This document shows positions 23,490-35,378 of a DNA stretch of 64,000 nt, in pieces; the stretch's first letter is position 1; every line of letters starts with the position of its first letter. This DNA comes from Hybos culiciformis. Taxonomy: Eukaryota > Arthropoda > Insecta > Diptera > Hybotidae. The notes under the pieces are model-generated. The model worked only from the letters and a program-made list of their open reading frames with translations. It was not told the origin of the DNA and did no database searches. The position numbers and the translations under genes are program-made. The stretch lies in contig OZ023273.1 of NCBI GenBank assembly GCA_964007475.1, forward strand, positions 132,984,732-133,048,731. Direction: 5' to 3'.

Positions 23490-24388
23490 CAAACAATATA
23501 CAGATATAAATGTCTTAAATGTGGTATAATGTGGTATCAATTCCTTCAAGTCCATTAATCCCACTTTGAACGCGATTTCTTTTTCGCTATGGATCTTGAA
23601 CTTATGTATATGATTTTATATTTAACTAGCTGATAGTTCTTAAAACTTCTTAAAAATATAGTTTAACTTTAAACTGTATGTAAAATTGAGAATTTACACA
23701 TTAAAAATAATTCACAACACAACATTCTTTAACAATAAATGGAAAAAGAGTGTGGTAGTAACTAAAATAGAAAATCCATTTGAATTAAAAATATTTTCGA
23801 AGAAATAAAATTGTTGTAGAAAAGATAGATAGAATTTATATTTTAGATTGTAATATAATTTGATTAAATAACAATATACTTGTTCATATTTAAGAAAGAA
23901 AAGAAAATTACATATGTTATGTACTTCAAAAAATTAAAGTTTTCACATAGTTTTTTTTCATACAGCCATATGAAAGAAATTTTCAATATTTTTGAAACTT
24001 TTGAATTGTTATAAAACCAAAAACCAAAAATATGTAACGAAAATTTTTTTAAGTAGTTTTGTTTGATTCTAAAATTTAACTATTCAACTCTTTTAACTCT
24101 GCAATGCATGCATATTGTTTAAGTACAATAATATGTACACACAGAAATTAATTGTATGTGAAAATTTTAAAAATTTCAAATTGAGGAAGAAAGCTAAAAG
24201 TTGGTACTATATTGAAAATTAAAAATTCTGAAAATTGTATTTTCTTTTGATTTTTATTTTTAAATTTTAAAATCATATTTGCTGTGGAGTCCCAGATAAA
24301 CCAAAAGAAATTAATTCGATCGATGAAACCCAAAAGATACAATTATGCCAAAACAATTATTAATATATTAGAGTGAAATTCCGTAAAC

Positions 24389-24498
24389 CGCATACCTCCG
24401 ATCGTGGTATTTATCGTAGAATCCTTAATATGCCTAATGTATGAAAATTTTGAGGGACAATATCTCTGAATCGGAATCGGAGCTATCGGAGGTATGCG
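24389..24498. mobile_element. Short palindromic element, 110 bp
   Basis: Ends are inverted repeats beginning CGCATACCTCCGAT. The interior is GC-richer than its surroundings. No target duplication is clear. Probably a MITE remnant of unknown superfamily. Confidence 0.5.
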
Positions 24499-24503
24499 TT
24501 CAT

Positions 24504-24695
24504 ATAATTAAACATTTTTATAGATTTTCTACTAAAATAGCATTTATATAATATAGGTACAGTTTTTATATAATTAAACATATAATTAAACATTTTTATA
24601 CATTTTCTACTAAAATAGCATTTATATAATATAGGTACAGTTTTTATAAACTAATTGTTTTTACTTTATAAAAACTGTACCTACATTATATAAAT
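24504..24695. repeat. Tandem duplication with inverted extension
   Basis: A 67-bp block at 24504-24570 repeats almost exactly at 24582-24648 (period 78). A third partial copy in opposite orientation at 24667-24695 pairs with the end of the second through ATAGGTACAGTTTTTATA-like sequence, forming a hairpin of about 29-bp stem. Confidence 0.85.
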
Positions 24696-27080
24696 AAAGC
24701 TTTTATCAAACAAAAAGTTGTGCATTTTTAAAATTGAGTTATAATCCATAGCATCTCAAGTCCAAAATAAACTAAAACGAAAAATAGTATTAAAAGCAAA
24801 AAATAGGAAAAAACTAATCCTTTCATGCAAATTGAAGAAATATTTAATTAATTTAAAAAGTTTTTATTTTTAATTTTATTTATTTTTTGCAATAAACTTG
24901 TTTGTCAAAGTTAAAAATATATTTTACGCTATGTGAATATAAATAATAATAAATGATAGTATCTTTTCCATTCCATCTTCTCAAATCTTATTCAAGTTTA
25001 ATTTCATTAAAAGGTATAAATAAATTTGTTTAAAATGTACATAAAATATACTTTCTATCTTTACACACAATTTTGTATACTCTTTGTTTTATGTTTATTA
25101 TATAATTGGGTTCTACTTATTTACTTTTATTTAAATGATTTCGGAAACGTTATTTAAACTGTATAGTTTTGTTATATTGGCTTGTGATATATTTTTTTTA
25201 AGAATTGTATTTTTTTAATATCTCGATGATTAACAAAAGAGGGATTCTTTAAAAATTTTCGAATTATAATTTATATCCTTAATAAGAGTTGTTGAAATGA
25301 ATTATATAAAATTTTTTACTTTTTACAATAAACAGAAGAAATCAGGAATTCTTCGTTTCAAAATGATCTGAAATAATTTTGGATCAAATGTTTTTGAACT
25401 TTTTGTCTAAGAGTATGAATTTATAATAGTTTAAACTTCTCTGCAGCCTCAGTGACATTGGAGTCTTGGCAAACAACAGGCTAACAACAGACTAAGTGGC
25501 ATACAAATAAATATTTTGTATTTGTATGTAAAATAATTTTCAATTCAATTCAATTAAATTCAAATCGTACATTTAACAATATGAACAGAACATACATGTA
25601 AATAATTTTCCCTTCGATTCAAATATTTTGTAAACATTAAATTTTATTATTATTTGTATGTTTCTTTTCACTTTTCGGAATTTTCTTTTTTCCATTTAAG
25701 GACAAGGTTCTATGGAAATAATAAAACAATAATAATAAAAGAAAATATATTTAATTTGAGGATAAATTGATAAACATATTATATTTGAATTCTTCAATTT
25801 CTTCCTATTTTTTAAATTTGAAATTTATATCGATATTCTATTTAATATTTAAAATAATTTTTTTTTGTCCCTTTAATGACATTTTTCTTAATAAAACACA
25901 AAACAAATATTTGTAGACAAAGTGTCACCAGAATTTAAATAAAACTTGTATCAAAACATAAAAATTCGTATATTAATTTTTTTTTTAACAAATTTTTAAC
26001 AAAAGATTTGCCATAGTTATATTTATATTAATTTAAATGTCTATTTTTATACATCTATGTCATGGTTTATTGAACTATACATACAATACCACTCACAGAT
26101 CAGGGTTACTTAAACAATAGATTCTATGTATTTGTTAAGGGTTTTCTAAAGAAAGAAACATAAGCCATTAAGAAACGAATCCTATGCTTGGTAGATTTCG
26201 TTTTAAATTGATTAAAAAAATTCAAATGTTTAGATATTAAGCAATCAGTGACATTTAATCAATATTGTCAGTAGTGCTAGATTACGTAGAGTACGCTTTT
26301 TCTATTCAGAAATAGTAAATTTATTTCCATGAACTTTTTATCTTTTCTAGTGAGAGTCCACCAATAGTTATACACACACAATGAATTTTTATATGAATAA
26401 CATTTCCACGTATAAAATATTTCATTTTAAAAGAATATTTTCCATTTTTTTTAATAATGTTGTATACACATATTACATTGTATACAACGCATATAATGTT
26501 CATAGAATTTTCATAAAATTTTATGTGCTAAATTTTAATATTTTATTTTTTAATATATTATATCAACAAACCTAATTGCCCTAAAAATGCAAATTTAATT
26601 AGAAAATTTTATTGTTTGCCAACACATTTATTTCTCAAAAGAAAATAATTTCTTTAGGAAAAATATTGTTCATGTTTTCAAAAAATTTCAGTATGATAAT
26701 TACATTGTTTTTGTGGTTTATTTTTTTGAAAATTATATTCTTCACGATACCCTGTGGCAAAAAATGTTATTAAAGTGCAAACATTGTTGAGAAAAAAAAA
26801 ATTAACTCTTTGCACATTCTATCATTCTTGAAAAATACAAAAATTTTACTCCACAGCTGAGCTTTTATTTTTTATCAGATTATAATATTCTCACCACTTA
26901 ATTAATGTTTTCTGAACTATGTTAAAATAAGAAAACTAGTTGACACATTTTATATAAAAATTAAGTTTAATTACGGAAAAATTATAGTAAAAAAGAAAAT
27001 TGCGATAATTTTATTTTATTTTAATATTTCTACACTTTTGCCAAAGAATATAATTATAATTTGAAATTTTAATTGACTTT

Positions 27081-27793
27081 TTTTTTTATTATAATTTTTG
27101 AAACTATCAAGAAAATCAAATAAAAGTCCAGCTAATATGATAAATAAAAAATGTTTTCAGTGTCAGCGAAGGGTGAGTCTTCAAATGAGAATAGAGAAAA
27201 CATATTTTTGCATAATTAATTTTTTTTAAACTAGTTATTTTCTTATAAAAATGATAATGGTATAAGTTTGGAATATTGAGAATGAAAAGTTTGGAATATA
27301 ATTTGCAATACAAAACACTTAATACGACAGCATCAAAGTATAAATTTCTTTCGCAAGGATAAAATAATTCAATAATCGTAAATAAATAAAATATTCTGAA
27401 ATAAGGGCTTACAATACTTTGTTAGAAAACCTTCCAAAAATTTTAAATTATTTAAAAACATTTGATATAAATTGAATGCAAGCATCTTAGAGTTCTTACA
27501 GTTTTAAAATTCAAAACTGTAAGAAAAAATGAAAGAAAAATTAAGAAAGGAAGAATGCAAGCATCTGCGCCGTCGTTTAAAATGAGTGTAAATTACAAAA
27601 ACAATTTCAGATTGTTGCAATTTACATAGAAAAGCGAACAAAGCTTTTGCTAATTTGATTTAATTGAATTTAGAAAAGTTATAAGTACCTGTTTCTATCA
27701 AATAATAGTACATGCACGACCCTTAATATCCTTCAACTTTCTTAAAGGGGTTTCATCTCTTAAACAATTACAAAATTTGATAAAAAAAAATGT
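27081..27793. other. Noncoding stretch with a small hairpin
   Basis: AT-rich with no gene. A perfect 13-bp-stem hairpin lies at 27493-27525 (TTCTTACAGTTTT, 7-base loop, complement). GAATGCAAGCATCT occurs at about 27475 and 27553. Confidence 0.5.
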
Positions 27794-28040
27794 CACCCAG
27801 AAAAAAAAATTGTTACATTAAAAGATTTTATAGGTAAAATTAACAAAAAATCTTTATAGATTTTGCGCAAAAGGGTTTATAGTTAAATTAAAATTGCAAA
27901 AATTGTTAATTCAAAAGACATATTACATTGTTAAAATTAACACAAAATTGTTATATTTAAAATGTTAAGTTGTTATTATAACAATTTTAGCAGTTTGAGA
28001 AAAAAATATATTGTTACGGTGCTATTCGAAAAATTATTTT

Positions 28041-28370
28041 AAAATAGTTTTTTGTTTTTTTATTTTTTTGGTTTGTTTTTGTATTTTTTTCGCCTTTTTT
28101 TGTTTTTTTTTTTCGCCTTTTTTTTGTTTTATTTTTGGTTCTTTTTGGTTCTTTTTTTTTTGTTTTTTTTTGTTTTTTTTTATTTTTTTTTATTTTATTT
28201 TTGTTTTTTTTTTAATTTCTTGGTTTGTTTTTGTTTTTTTTTCGCTTTTTTCGTCTTTTTTTGTTTTTTTATTGTTTTTTTTTTATTGGTCACCCATCTA
28301 AGTACTATCACTACGAGACGTTGCTTAACCGCTGTGTTCAATGTGATGTAGAGTCTTCCACTGAGCTATG
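28041..28370 (-). mobile_element. 5S-rRNA-derived SINE with A-rich tail
   Basis: On the minus strand 28330-28288 matches the internal promoter part of 5S rRNA: GTTAAGCAACGTC, then AGTACTTAGATGGGTGACC, with the usual spacing. Sequence upstream to about 28370 (AGCTCAGTGGAAGAC and onward) may be the rest of the element head and is not normal 5S. Immediately downstream on the same strand is a tail of about 240 bases of A runs broken by C and G. Head plus A-rich tail is the structure of a pol III retroposon of the 5S (SINE3) type. It cannot be a functional 5S gene because both ends are missing. Confidence 0.7.
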
Positions 28371-28426
28371 TCAGTAATATACAACAATGTATTAAATAGA
28401 AAATATAAATTCGGTAATATAAACAT

Positions 28427-28519
28427 AATAAATATTTATCTTGTTAAATTAAAGAACTCCGCTCTTAACTTGTCTCGTTAAGAGCGGAGTTCTTTAATGT
28501 AACAAGATAAATATTTATT
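28427..28519. repeat. Long hairpin, 43-bp arms, 7-base loop
   Basis: Arms 28427-28469 and 28477-28519 are reverse complements with one mismatch around the loop TTGTCTC. The inner 15 bp are GC-richer (CTCCGCTCTTAAC). It lies near the middle of the CACCCAG-ended element. If transcribed it would form an RNA hairpin long enough for Dicer processing; this is inference. Confidence 0.9.
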
Positions 28520-28977
28520 TTAAAAGTGTAGCTTTTTAAATCAACCAAAACTTTTTTTTTAACAATGCCGTATTTACTTTGACAATTTTTATTGTTATAT
28601 GTACCATTTTTAAATAACAACAAAAACATTATTTCAAAAGCTTTTATTGTCATATCAACAATTGAATGTGTAATTGTTATAATAACAGAAGAGTTTTTAA
28701 TTTAAAAGAGAGAATAGTAAAATTTTATTTCTTTCGAATGAAACATATTTAAAATAACAATTAATGTTGTTAAAATCACAATTTTCAGCTTTTATTAAAT
28801 AACTGTTTGAAACATTTTAAAATAACAAAATGAAATGTTAAAATAAGAAGCATCTTTACTTAGATCAAATATTTATTAGTTTAATTTAAAAAATTTCTCT
28901 TTAACATCAACAATTTTTGTTTAACAGTTAAAAACAGTTAAAAATTGTTAATTTAACTAGCATTTTTTTTCTGGGTG

Positions 28978-30336
28978 TAATAAATGCATTAAAATTACTC
29001 ATAATTTTTTCATATATTATAAAATAATGTTTGTCGTTGGCATCTAATAATTTTTTTTTTCTATAGTTTTTATTTATTATTTACATAATATTTTTATTCC
29101 ATATTTGATGTTTTATTAATGTTACGACAATAAAATATAAAATCAATTTTTTAATTTTCGCGTTGCATAGCTTTACAAAATTTTCAAATTCTATTTTTTT
29201 GTAGAAAAAAAAAATTGTTGTGTTTGGGTGGATGAAATTTTTTTCTTTTACTCTGTCTAGTTTTTTATCAATAAATTTTTATGAAAGAATTTTTTTTCTT
29301 ATGCTTTAATTTTGAATTCATTGGCGCCAACATATAGTCGCCATTGCCTTGGATTGTTTTTTTCTGTTCTTTTATACACGGTTGTTTTGAGTACAAGTAC
29401 ATAAAACATACAATATGATGAAAATCCTATTTCGTATATAATATGTATTTACTCATGAATTGAATTTGGTGTTAAATGTACATAATCATAAAGTACATAT
29501 AAAGAATAATGAATAATGCTAAATATTATTCACGTACCATAAGTGCAATTTGACTTAACATTCCATAAAAACTGTATTACATTTCGACATATTTATATTG
29601 TTAGAGTCATGTAATATGTTCTTATGTATTTATACATTGTATTCAATTAAGTAAATTCCTCCTTATTTATAAGTACCTATATGTACAAATATTCCTTTTT
29701 AATGTCCATAGATATTTCCATAGATATTTCAAATTTTATTATCAGACTAAGTTAAATTCATGAATTTGTTAAGTTCATTAACATATTTTTATGCTGAACT
29801 ATGTCAAAAATTTTGAAACCAGCGAAAACCGTGAAAAACCAATAAAATAAGTTCACCCCCTTTAAATCGTAAGTAACCCGCGAAATTTGCGACAAAATTC
29901 GCGAAAAAAACAAAAATTGATCGCAACTAACCACCGAAAACCACGAAAAACCTTGAAAATTATAAATTTAAAATAAAATTAATATTCTGTTCTTGAGATC
30001 CAATGGTGTTAATGAAAATGTTATCAAATTTATTACAGAATATGATTTTTAAACAAGTTAGAGGTAATTGAAATTTTTCTTTAAAATTCAATTAGAACAA
30101 GATGGTAAGTCTGCATTAAATTTTTTGTTTAACATTTTCTTGATATTTTAATTGCTTGAAGAGACTTTTTTTTTATAAATATTACATTAATAAATTATTG
30201 TTCCTTATCTCTATAGATGTGGCGTATTTGATTAATACCTTGAACCAGAAACAACGTTCTTAATGAGTTCAGATTCAGGGCAGAACGACAGAATAAAAAA
30301 ATATCATGACGTTTAAAAAAAATTATTGAACACCGC
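28978..30336. repeat. Inverted duplication, left arm (middle part)
   Basis: About 29300-29560 matches the reverse complement of 37360-37605. Landmarks are TGGCGCCAA(A)CATATAGTCGCCATT, TTTTTTTCTGTTCTTTTATA and TACTC(A/C)TGAATT. Weaker similarity continues to about 29110. No gene was found. The patch at 29820-29950 is rich in CGAAAA-type repeats (ACCGCGAAA, CGCGAAAAAAAC) of unknown meaning. Confidence 0.7.
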
Positions 30337-31666
30337 AATAGTAGATTACAATACATGTTAAGAAAATTTGTTATTCTTGCGAGTTTTGTATACACACAAA
30401 CACATAGACACGAGTCATGTTTATATCACGAGACCGAAGGTCGAGTGATATAATATTGACGAGTGTCTATATGTTTGTGTGTATACAAAACGAGCTGTAT
30501 AACAAATTTGATTAACATGTATTGTATACTGCTTTAATGTGCATGTGAGAGGGAGTTGAAAACAATACATTTATAATGAAAAAAATAAACAAAAAAGTTC
30601 AAAATGAAGCAAGGAAATAAAATTTAATAATGAAGTTTATTTATTTATCGAAATGATTTCAAACCGGAAGATTCCTAAAATATTAAAAAAAAAATTAGTA
30701 ATTTTTCCAAAAAAAAATTATTCATTTTCTTTTTTGCAAAAAAAAAAATCGAATAATTTTTTTTTAGAAAAATTACTAATTTTTTTTTTATTATTTTAGG
30801 AACTAATGGTCTTCTTAAATTTTATTTAATTTTATTTTTAATTATTAAAAAAAATAATAATAATTTTATAATTATTTTTTTTATAATTAAAAATAAAATC
30901 AAATAATAATTATATAATTATAATTTATATTTACAATAAATAATCTCCTTGTTGCTGCCATTTTCCTCAGTTGTTGATAAAAGAAAAAAAAATTCTTACT
31001 TGACATTTGACAATCACAGCAAACTTTATAATGACAACAAAGATATTTTCAGGGTTACCATTGTTCTATTTTTATTCATTTTGTTTTTTTAAATAAAAAT
31101 AAGTGCAATTTTTGAAGTGTGGTTTAAATTTTTGTACTAAAATCCAACCACACTCGTTTAAAAATTTAGTAGTAGAGGTTCGAAGATCCTTTAAAAATAG
31201 TAGATTGAAACACATGTTAAGAAAATTCATCGACTGGCCGCTTTTTAGAAAAAAAAAAAAATAGCCGCGTATTTTTTTATTGGTTCTTTTTTTTTTTTTT
31301 TGTTTGCTCAGAGGGAAAATATAGATTAGCTCAGAGGGAAAATTCAGATTTTAGCATTATAAACTAAGCTTTGTTTGACATTGATATGATGCATGTGAGA
31401 GGTATACATTTGCAATTTTTTTTTTTTTTGGTATTTGTCTGTATTGAAATATTGTGAGTGTGAGTGATATTATTTTTGTTTATAGTATTACGCAGTTCAA
31501 AATGAAGAATGTAAATACAATATAGAGCAATGTAAATACAATTTAAATCACAGGGAAATGTAAATACAATTTACATTCCTCTATAATTGCATGTGTATTG
31601 ATGCATGTACCATTTACCGAGCTAAATTTGCGAATGTAAATACAACTTACCGAAGACATGCGCATT
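30337..31666 (+). mobile_element. PalR family, long form, copy 5
   Basis: The 1,330-bp element starts AATAGTAGATT and ends GCGCATT, like the short PalR copies. A near-palindrome of about 190 bp fills its start (30337-30525) around the core GACCGAAGGTC. A second AATAGTAGATT occurs inside at 31196, suggesting a composite of two family members. Between them is a nested palindrome (30673-30802) and AT-rich sequence. Near the end are three or four units built on AATGTAAATACAA, in the place where short copies carry 32-bp tandem units. It is noncoding and nearly the same as 60094-61466. Confidence 0.8.
30673..30802. repeat. Palindrome nested in long PalR copy 5
   Basis: Arms begin CCTAAAATA and contain AATTAGTAATTTTTC. 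They are reverse complements over most of their length around a short spacer. The same structure occurs in the second long copy at about 60464-60593, so it was part of the family before the copies separated. Confidence 0.85.
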
Positions 31667-32450
31667 AAATTATTTTTTCATATACATATATTATTTCTTT
31701 AGTAACATATTATGTATAATACATGTATGCACTTACTTTTTGTCACACATCTGGTTAAACTTAATTTTCTCGTGGGAACAGATAAAAGAATGTACAAAGT
31801 TTTACAAAATAATTAATGATTAAGCAGAATATGTGTAAGTTTTTCACTGTTTTTGTTAACGAGTTTTACAAAAGAAAAAAAGTTAATTTTAATCGTTTAG
31901 TAAATTTTGAAGAATTTCTTTTTTTTAATTTTTAATATAAAATATAATAATAAACTTTTCAGCTATTTATAATGATGAACTTTAAATATTGTTTATTAAT
32001 ATGTAATATAGCAGACACAGTCCAATTTAAAAGTATTTTACGAAAAATGAAAATATTTCTAGCATTTAATCCACCTATAATAATATACAGCAGAAGAATT
32101 CAAAAATAGTTTCCAAATTTATCTTCGAAATAGTCAAAAATGGCTTTGGAATGTTGAATAAGAAACGTTAAAAAACTAAAACTGAGAAATTTATTTGGAG
32201 GTTTTGATTCCAGTCAAAAAACCGATTAAACATATTCATTTGGAGGTTTTTATTCCAGTCACACACATTTGAACTCAAATCCGGTCAAACCAAAGACTTA
32301 ATTGTTAAATAATAAAAATATTATTTGCTCACAAATATTGAATTTTTTATTTAATAATACATACATTGTGTATAAACCTTATTAAATACAAAATACAAAA
32401 AATAAGGTACTTATGAAAATCTATCACATTACTGATAAGCAATCATCTTC
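31667..32450. other. AT-rich noncoding stretch
   Basis: No gene or RNA seen. TTTGGAGGTTTT(G/T)ATTCCAGTCA occurs twice in direct orientation (about 32193 and 32241). Confidence 0.45.
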
Positions 32451-32451
32451 T

Positions 32452-33320
32452 TCTTCTCTTATAAATAAAAATGAAAATTCTCTGTTTCTCTGTTTCTCTG
32501 TTCTCTGTTCTCTGTCCTCAATCACGCCTAAACCGCTGGACCGATTTGGCTGAAATTTTGAACTTAAGTATCATTTGGGCCCGGGATGGTTATAGGGTAC
32601 TAGAAATTTTGATCCTACCTTAGAAGCCGGTTTTGAAATTTAGGTATATTCCAATAAAATATAGAAGCGTTGGACCCGAAAACACTATTTAAAAAACTGG
32701 ATGTTAAGAGGCCCCCAACCGTTGTCCCAGGGCTCATTTGGGGGGGCTATACAACAAATTTCGATATTTTGAAATTTTGAAGTTAAGTAGCATTGGAACC
32801 CGAGAGGGTTATAGGGTACTAGAAATTTTTTGATCCGAGGCCCCAACTGGAGGGCTACCTTAGAAGCCGGTTTTGAAATTTACGTATATTCCTATAAAAT
32901 GTTGTAGCGTTGGACCCGAAAAGCTTATTTAAAAAACTGGATGTTGAAAGGCACCAACCGTTGTCCCAGAGCTCAATTGGGGGCTATACAACAAATTTCG
33001 AAATTTTGGAATTTTGAAAATATGGAGTCTAGAGACCCGATATGGTTATAGGGTAGTAGCCATTTTTGATCCGAGGCACCGACGAGGGGCTACCCGAGGA
33101 TCCGAGGCTACGACGGAAGACGGTTTTGCAATTTAGGTATATCCCGATAAAATATTATAGCGTTGGACCCGAATCGACTATTTAGAAGACTGGCACCGGG
33201 GAAGTGGCTATTTAACAAATTTTGAATTTCTTCTTTTTTTAGTGCACAAAATCTGAATTAAAGTCTTTTGATATTAATATAAGTTCGGTACTACCGTGCG
33301 AAGCCGGGTATTTCGACTAG
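32452..33320 (+). mobile_element. Non-autonomous Helitron
   Basis: The 3' end carries a small palindrome (CGGTACTACCG, 33286-33296), then GTGCGAAGCCGGGT and terminal CTAG (33317-33320) followed by T, the standard Helitron terminus and insertion context. The 5' end lies within TCTTCTCTTATAAATAAAAATG after AT; the exact first base is uncertain. The interior begins with CTCTGTTT repeats and AAACCGCTGGACCGATTTGG, a sequence class common in insect Helitrons. About three diverged tandem units of roughly 225 bp follow, each with GTTATAGGGTA and AGCGTTGGACCCGAA. There is no Rep/helicase frame. A fragment of the same family lies inverted at 43728-43985. Confidence 0.8.
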
Positions 33321-33477
33321 TTAATAATATAAAGTAAAACTAATTGAATTGCAATATTTGACATGTGAATAAGATACTTATGTAATAACATCTAAATAAT
33401 AAGTTTAAAAAAAATAACATTTTGACTGGAAAACTGGACAAAATTTTGAAATAATTTATTTGAGCCCTACCTATACG

Positions 33478-33725
33478 ATGTGGTGCTGATATGAAAATTA
33501 TACAAATATTATAAAACAAACATTATTATTTAGAATTTTAGATAAAAGAATACGGAAAAAGGAAAATAAAAAGAACACAAATATTCAGGAAGATTAAAAA
33601 ATAAATAATTTCTGTAAACAACTAAATGCCGTATAATTATTTTTATGAATGAAATTCAGGAATTTCAGGTTAACATATCTTTCCAAACAGATTTTGAACC
33701 TATATATAATTTGCATAAACTCATT
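33478..33725. repeat. Inverted duplication core, left arm
   Basis: Matches the reverse complement of 35133-35378, for example TCAGGTTAACATATCTTTCCA and ACAAATATTATAAAACAAAC. It is the best-conserved innermost pair of the large inverted duplication. Its partner is only 1.4 kb away. Confidence 0.85.
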
Positions 33726-35132
33726 TTTATTTACCTATAAATACTAAGAAAGATGAACATCTATAAGTACAGTACAGTTATATATTTATGGTAAAATTTT
33801 TTCATAAATACATATAGTGTAAGAGCTATAATATATACTCTTATATGATATTTTGTTTATATTGTACAAAATTTTCCGGAAATAATTTTATGCCACAAAG
33901 TTAATTGCTGTTGTTTTTATTTTGTTTTTAATTACCTGATAATTATTTTCATTAAAAAAAAAATTATATAGCAAAGGGTTTTTCAACTTCACAGTTGATA
34001 CTTTGAACTTTGATGAACTTGTTTTAGGGTTGTTAATGTTGAAAGCTTCTTAAATATTATTTTAATAAGACACAAAATGGAATGTTGAAAACAATTTGAA
34101 ATTAAATTTTTTTTTTTTTAATTTCATCTTCATGTTTAACATTTTAGTTAGGAAAAATACATTCATTGAAGCATTTTTTTATTTATATCGACTTATGTTT
34201 CTGAAATATATATTTTGATTTTTTAAAAAAGTTTTTCTTATTTTTGAGCTATTATTAGCAGTTTTTTTTCGATGCAGTAATTTTATGTTAAATATGTACA
34301 TTACAAACAAATTGGATACACAAATATTTTTTTTAAATTATATTAAGCTATATATACTTTATATTTAAGAAAATATTCTATATAATTTTGTGAGTATGAT
34401 TAGGTATAGGAATTAATGGTTGTTAGCTGATTTAAAAGTTATATAGAAATAAAATTACACAATCAGTAATAATAACTTTTATTGTTACTTTGTGTTCTGT
34501 TCTGAACAAACAATTAAAATACCTATAATTAAATTTTTTTTATAACATCCACAACATCTTATTTTTTGCAGAAATATTCAACTTTTAGAAAAAATATCAC
34601 AAAAATATATTAAATTTTAAGAATTATCTTGTAAATTCAGCCTTTAGTCTAGATCTAGAATTACAAAAATTTAATATATATGAATAGAATATTTCTTAGA
34701 TTTTTCAATTTTAGGAATTTTTATTTTTTTTAACAATAAACTAAAATCAGGAATTTGCATATTATCGCAAGATTCAAAATTTTCAGATTTACCAAAGTTT
34801 TTGAATTTTGTCTTCAAAATATTTAATGTTTGTATCCAGAGTCTTTATTTAAATTATGATGTTTAATTTCGTTTATATTCTTAAACTTTTTTAGGAAAAC
34901 ATAGTAAAATTTTTATCAATCATTAATCAATAATTTTGGTTTAATTATTTAGTTCTAAGGATATAAACGGAATTCCGCCGCTGGCAAAAAATTAAAATAA
35001 TGTTTAACTTATTTTTAACTACAGGTTGAAACATCGTATCAAAAAAAAATATATACGTATATAAAAAGGTTCTTATTAAAAATATATCTATATATCTTTT
35101 ATTTTTATATAATATTTAAATAAGAAATGATT
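33726..35132. other. Spacer between innermost inverted arms
   Basis: AT-rich DNA at the centre of the inverted duplication. No gene, hairpin or bounded element was recognised. Confidence 0.5.
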
Positions 35133-35378
35133 TTATGAAAATTATATAGGTTGAAAATCTGTGTGGAAAGATATGTTAACCTGAAATTCCTGAATTTCTT
35201 TCATAATAATAATTATACGGAATTTAGTTGTTTACACAAATATTCATTTTTTAATCTTCATGAATACCATAATTATATATTACTCCATTTATATTCCTTT
35301 TTCCGTATTTTTTTTTTTTTAAATAATAATGTTTGTTTTATAATATTTGTGTCATTTTTATATCAGGACCACGTCCGT
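35133..35378. repeat. Inverted duplication core, right arm
   Basis: Reverse complement partner of 33478-33725, about 80% alike by eye. The open frame at 35151-35384 lies entirely within the repeat and has no protein-like counterpart in the partner, so it is not called as a gene. Confidence 0.85.

Larger units (their letters stand above)
23640..27080. repeat. Inverted segmental duplication, left arm (outer part)
   Basis: Blocks here match the right arm in reverse complement and reverse order: about 23740-23880 with 51500-51650 (landmark GAAGAAATAAAATTGTT), 24730-24905 with 49125-49265 (AAAAAACTAATCCTTTCA), 25600-26050 with 48045-48520 (AGACAAAGTGTCACCAGAAT) and 26530-27080 with 39300-39860 (CTGAACTATGTTAAAATAAG). 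Between the last two blocks the left arm has about 0.5 kb and the right arm about 8.2 kb. The extra DNA in the right arm holds the allergen-family gene and several mobile elements. The left arm has no gene. Confidence 0.8.
27794..28977. mobile_element. Foldback-type element with CACCCAG ends
   Basis: The 1,184-bp unit is bounded by inverted CACCCAGAAAAAAAA termini and filled with many short AATTGTTA / TAACAATT stretches in both orientations toward each end. A T-rich tract, a 5S-derived SINE and a long hairpin occupy its middle. No transposase frame or convincing target duplication was seen, so the superfamily is unknown. The open frames at 28011-28351 are translations of the T-rich tract. Confidence 0.6.

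Noticed and set aside
28288..28330. Functional 5S rRNA gene
   Set aside because: Only the internal promoter part is present; the 5' and 3' ends are missing and an A-rich tail follows, so it is a retroposon fragment.
28011..28351. Two overlapping 96-99-codon open frames
   Set aside because: They translate a T-rich tract that is the complement of a SINE tail; Phe-rich composition is a by-product of T runs.
32452..33320. Regularly repeated blocks that might suggest a CRISPR-like array
   Set aside because: The units are about 225 bp, diverged and bounded by Helitron ends; no short identical repeats with unique spacers.
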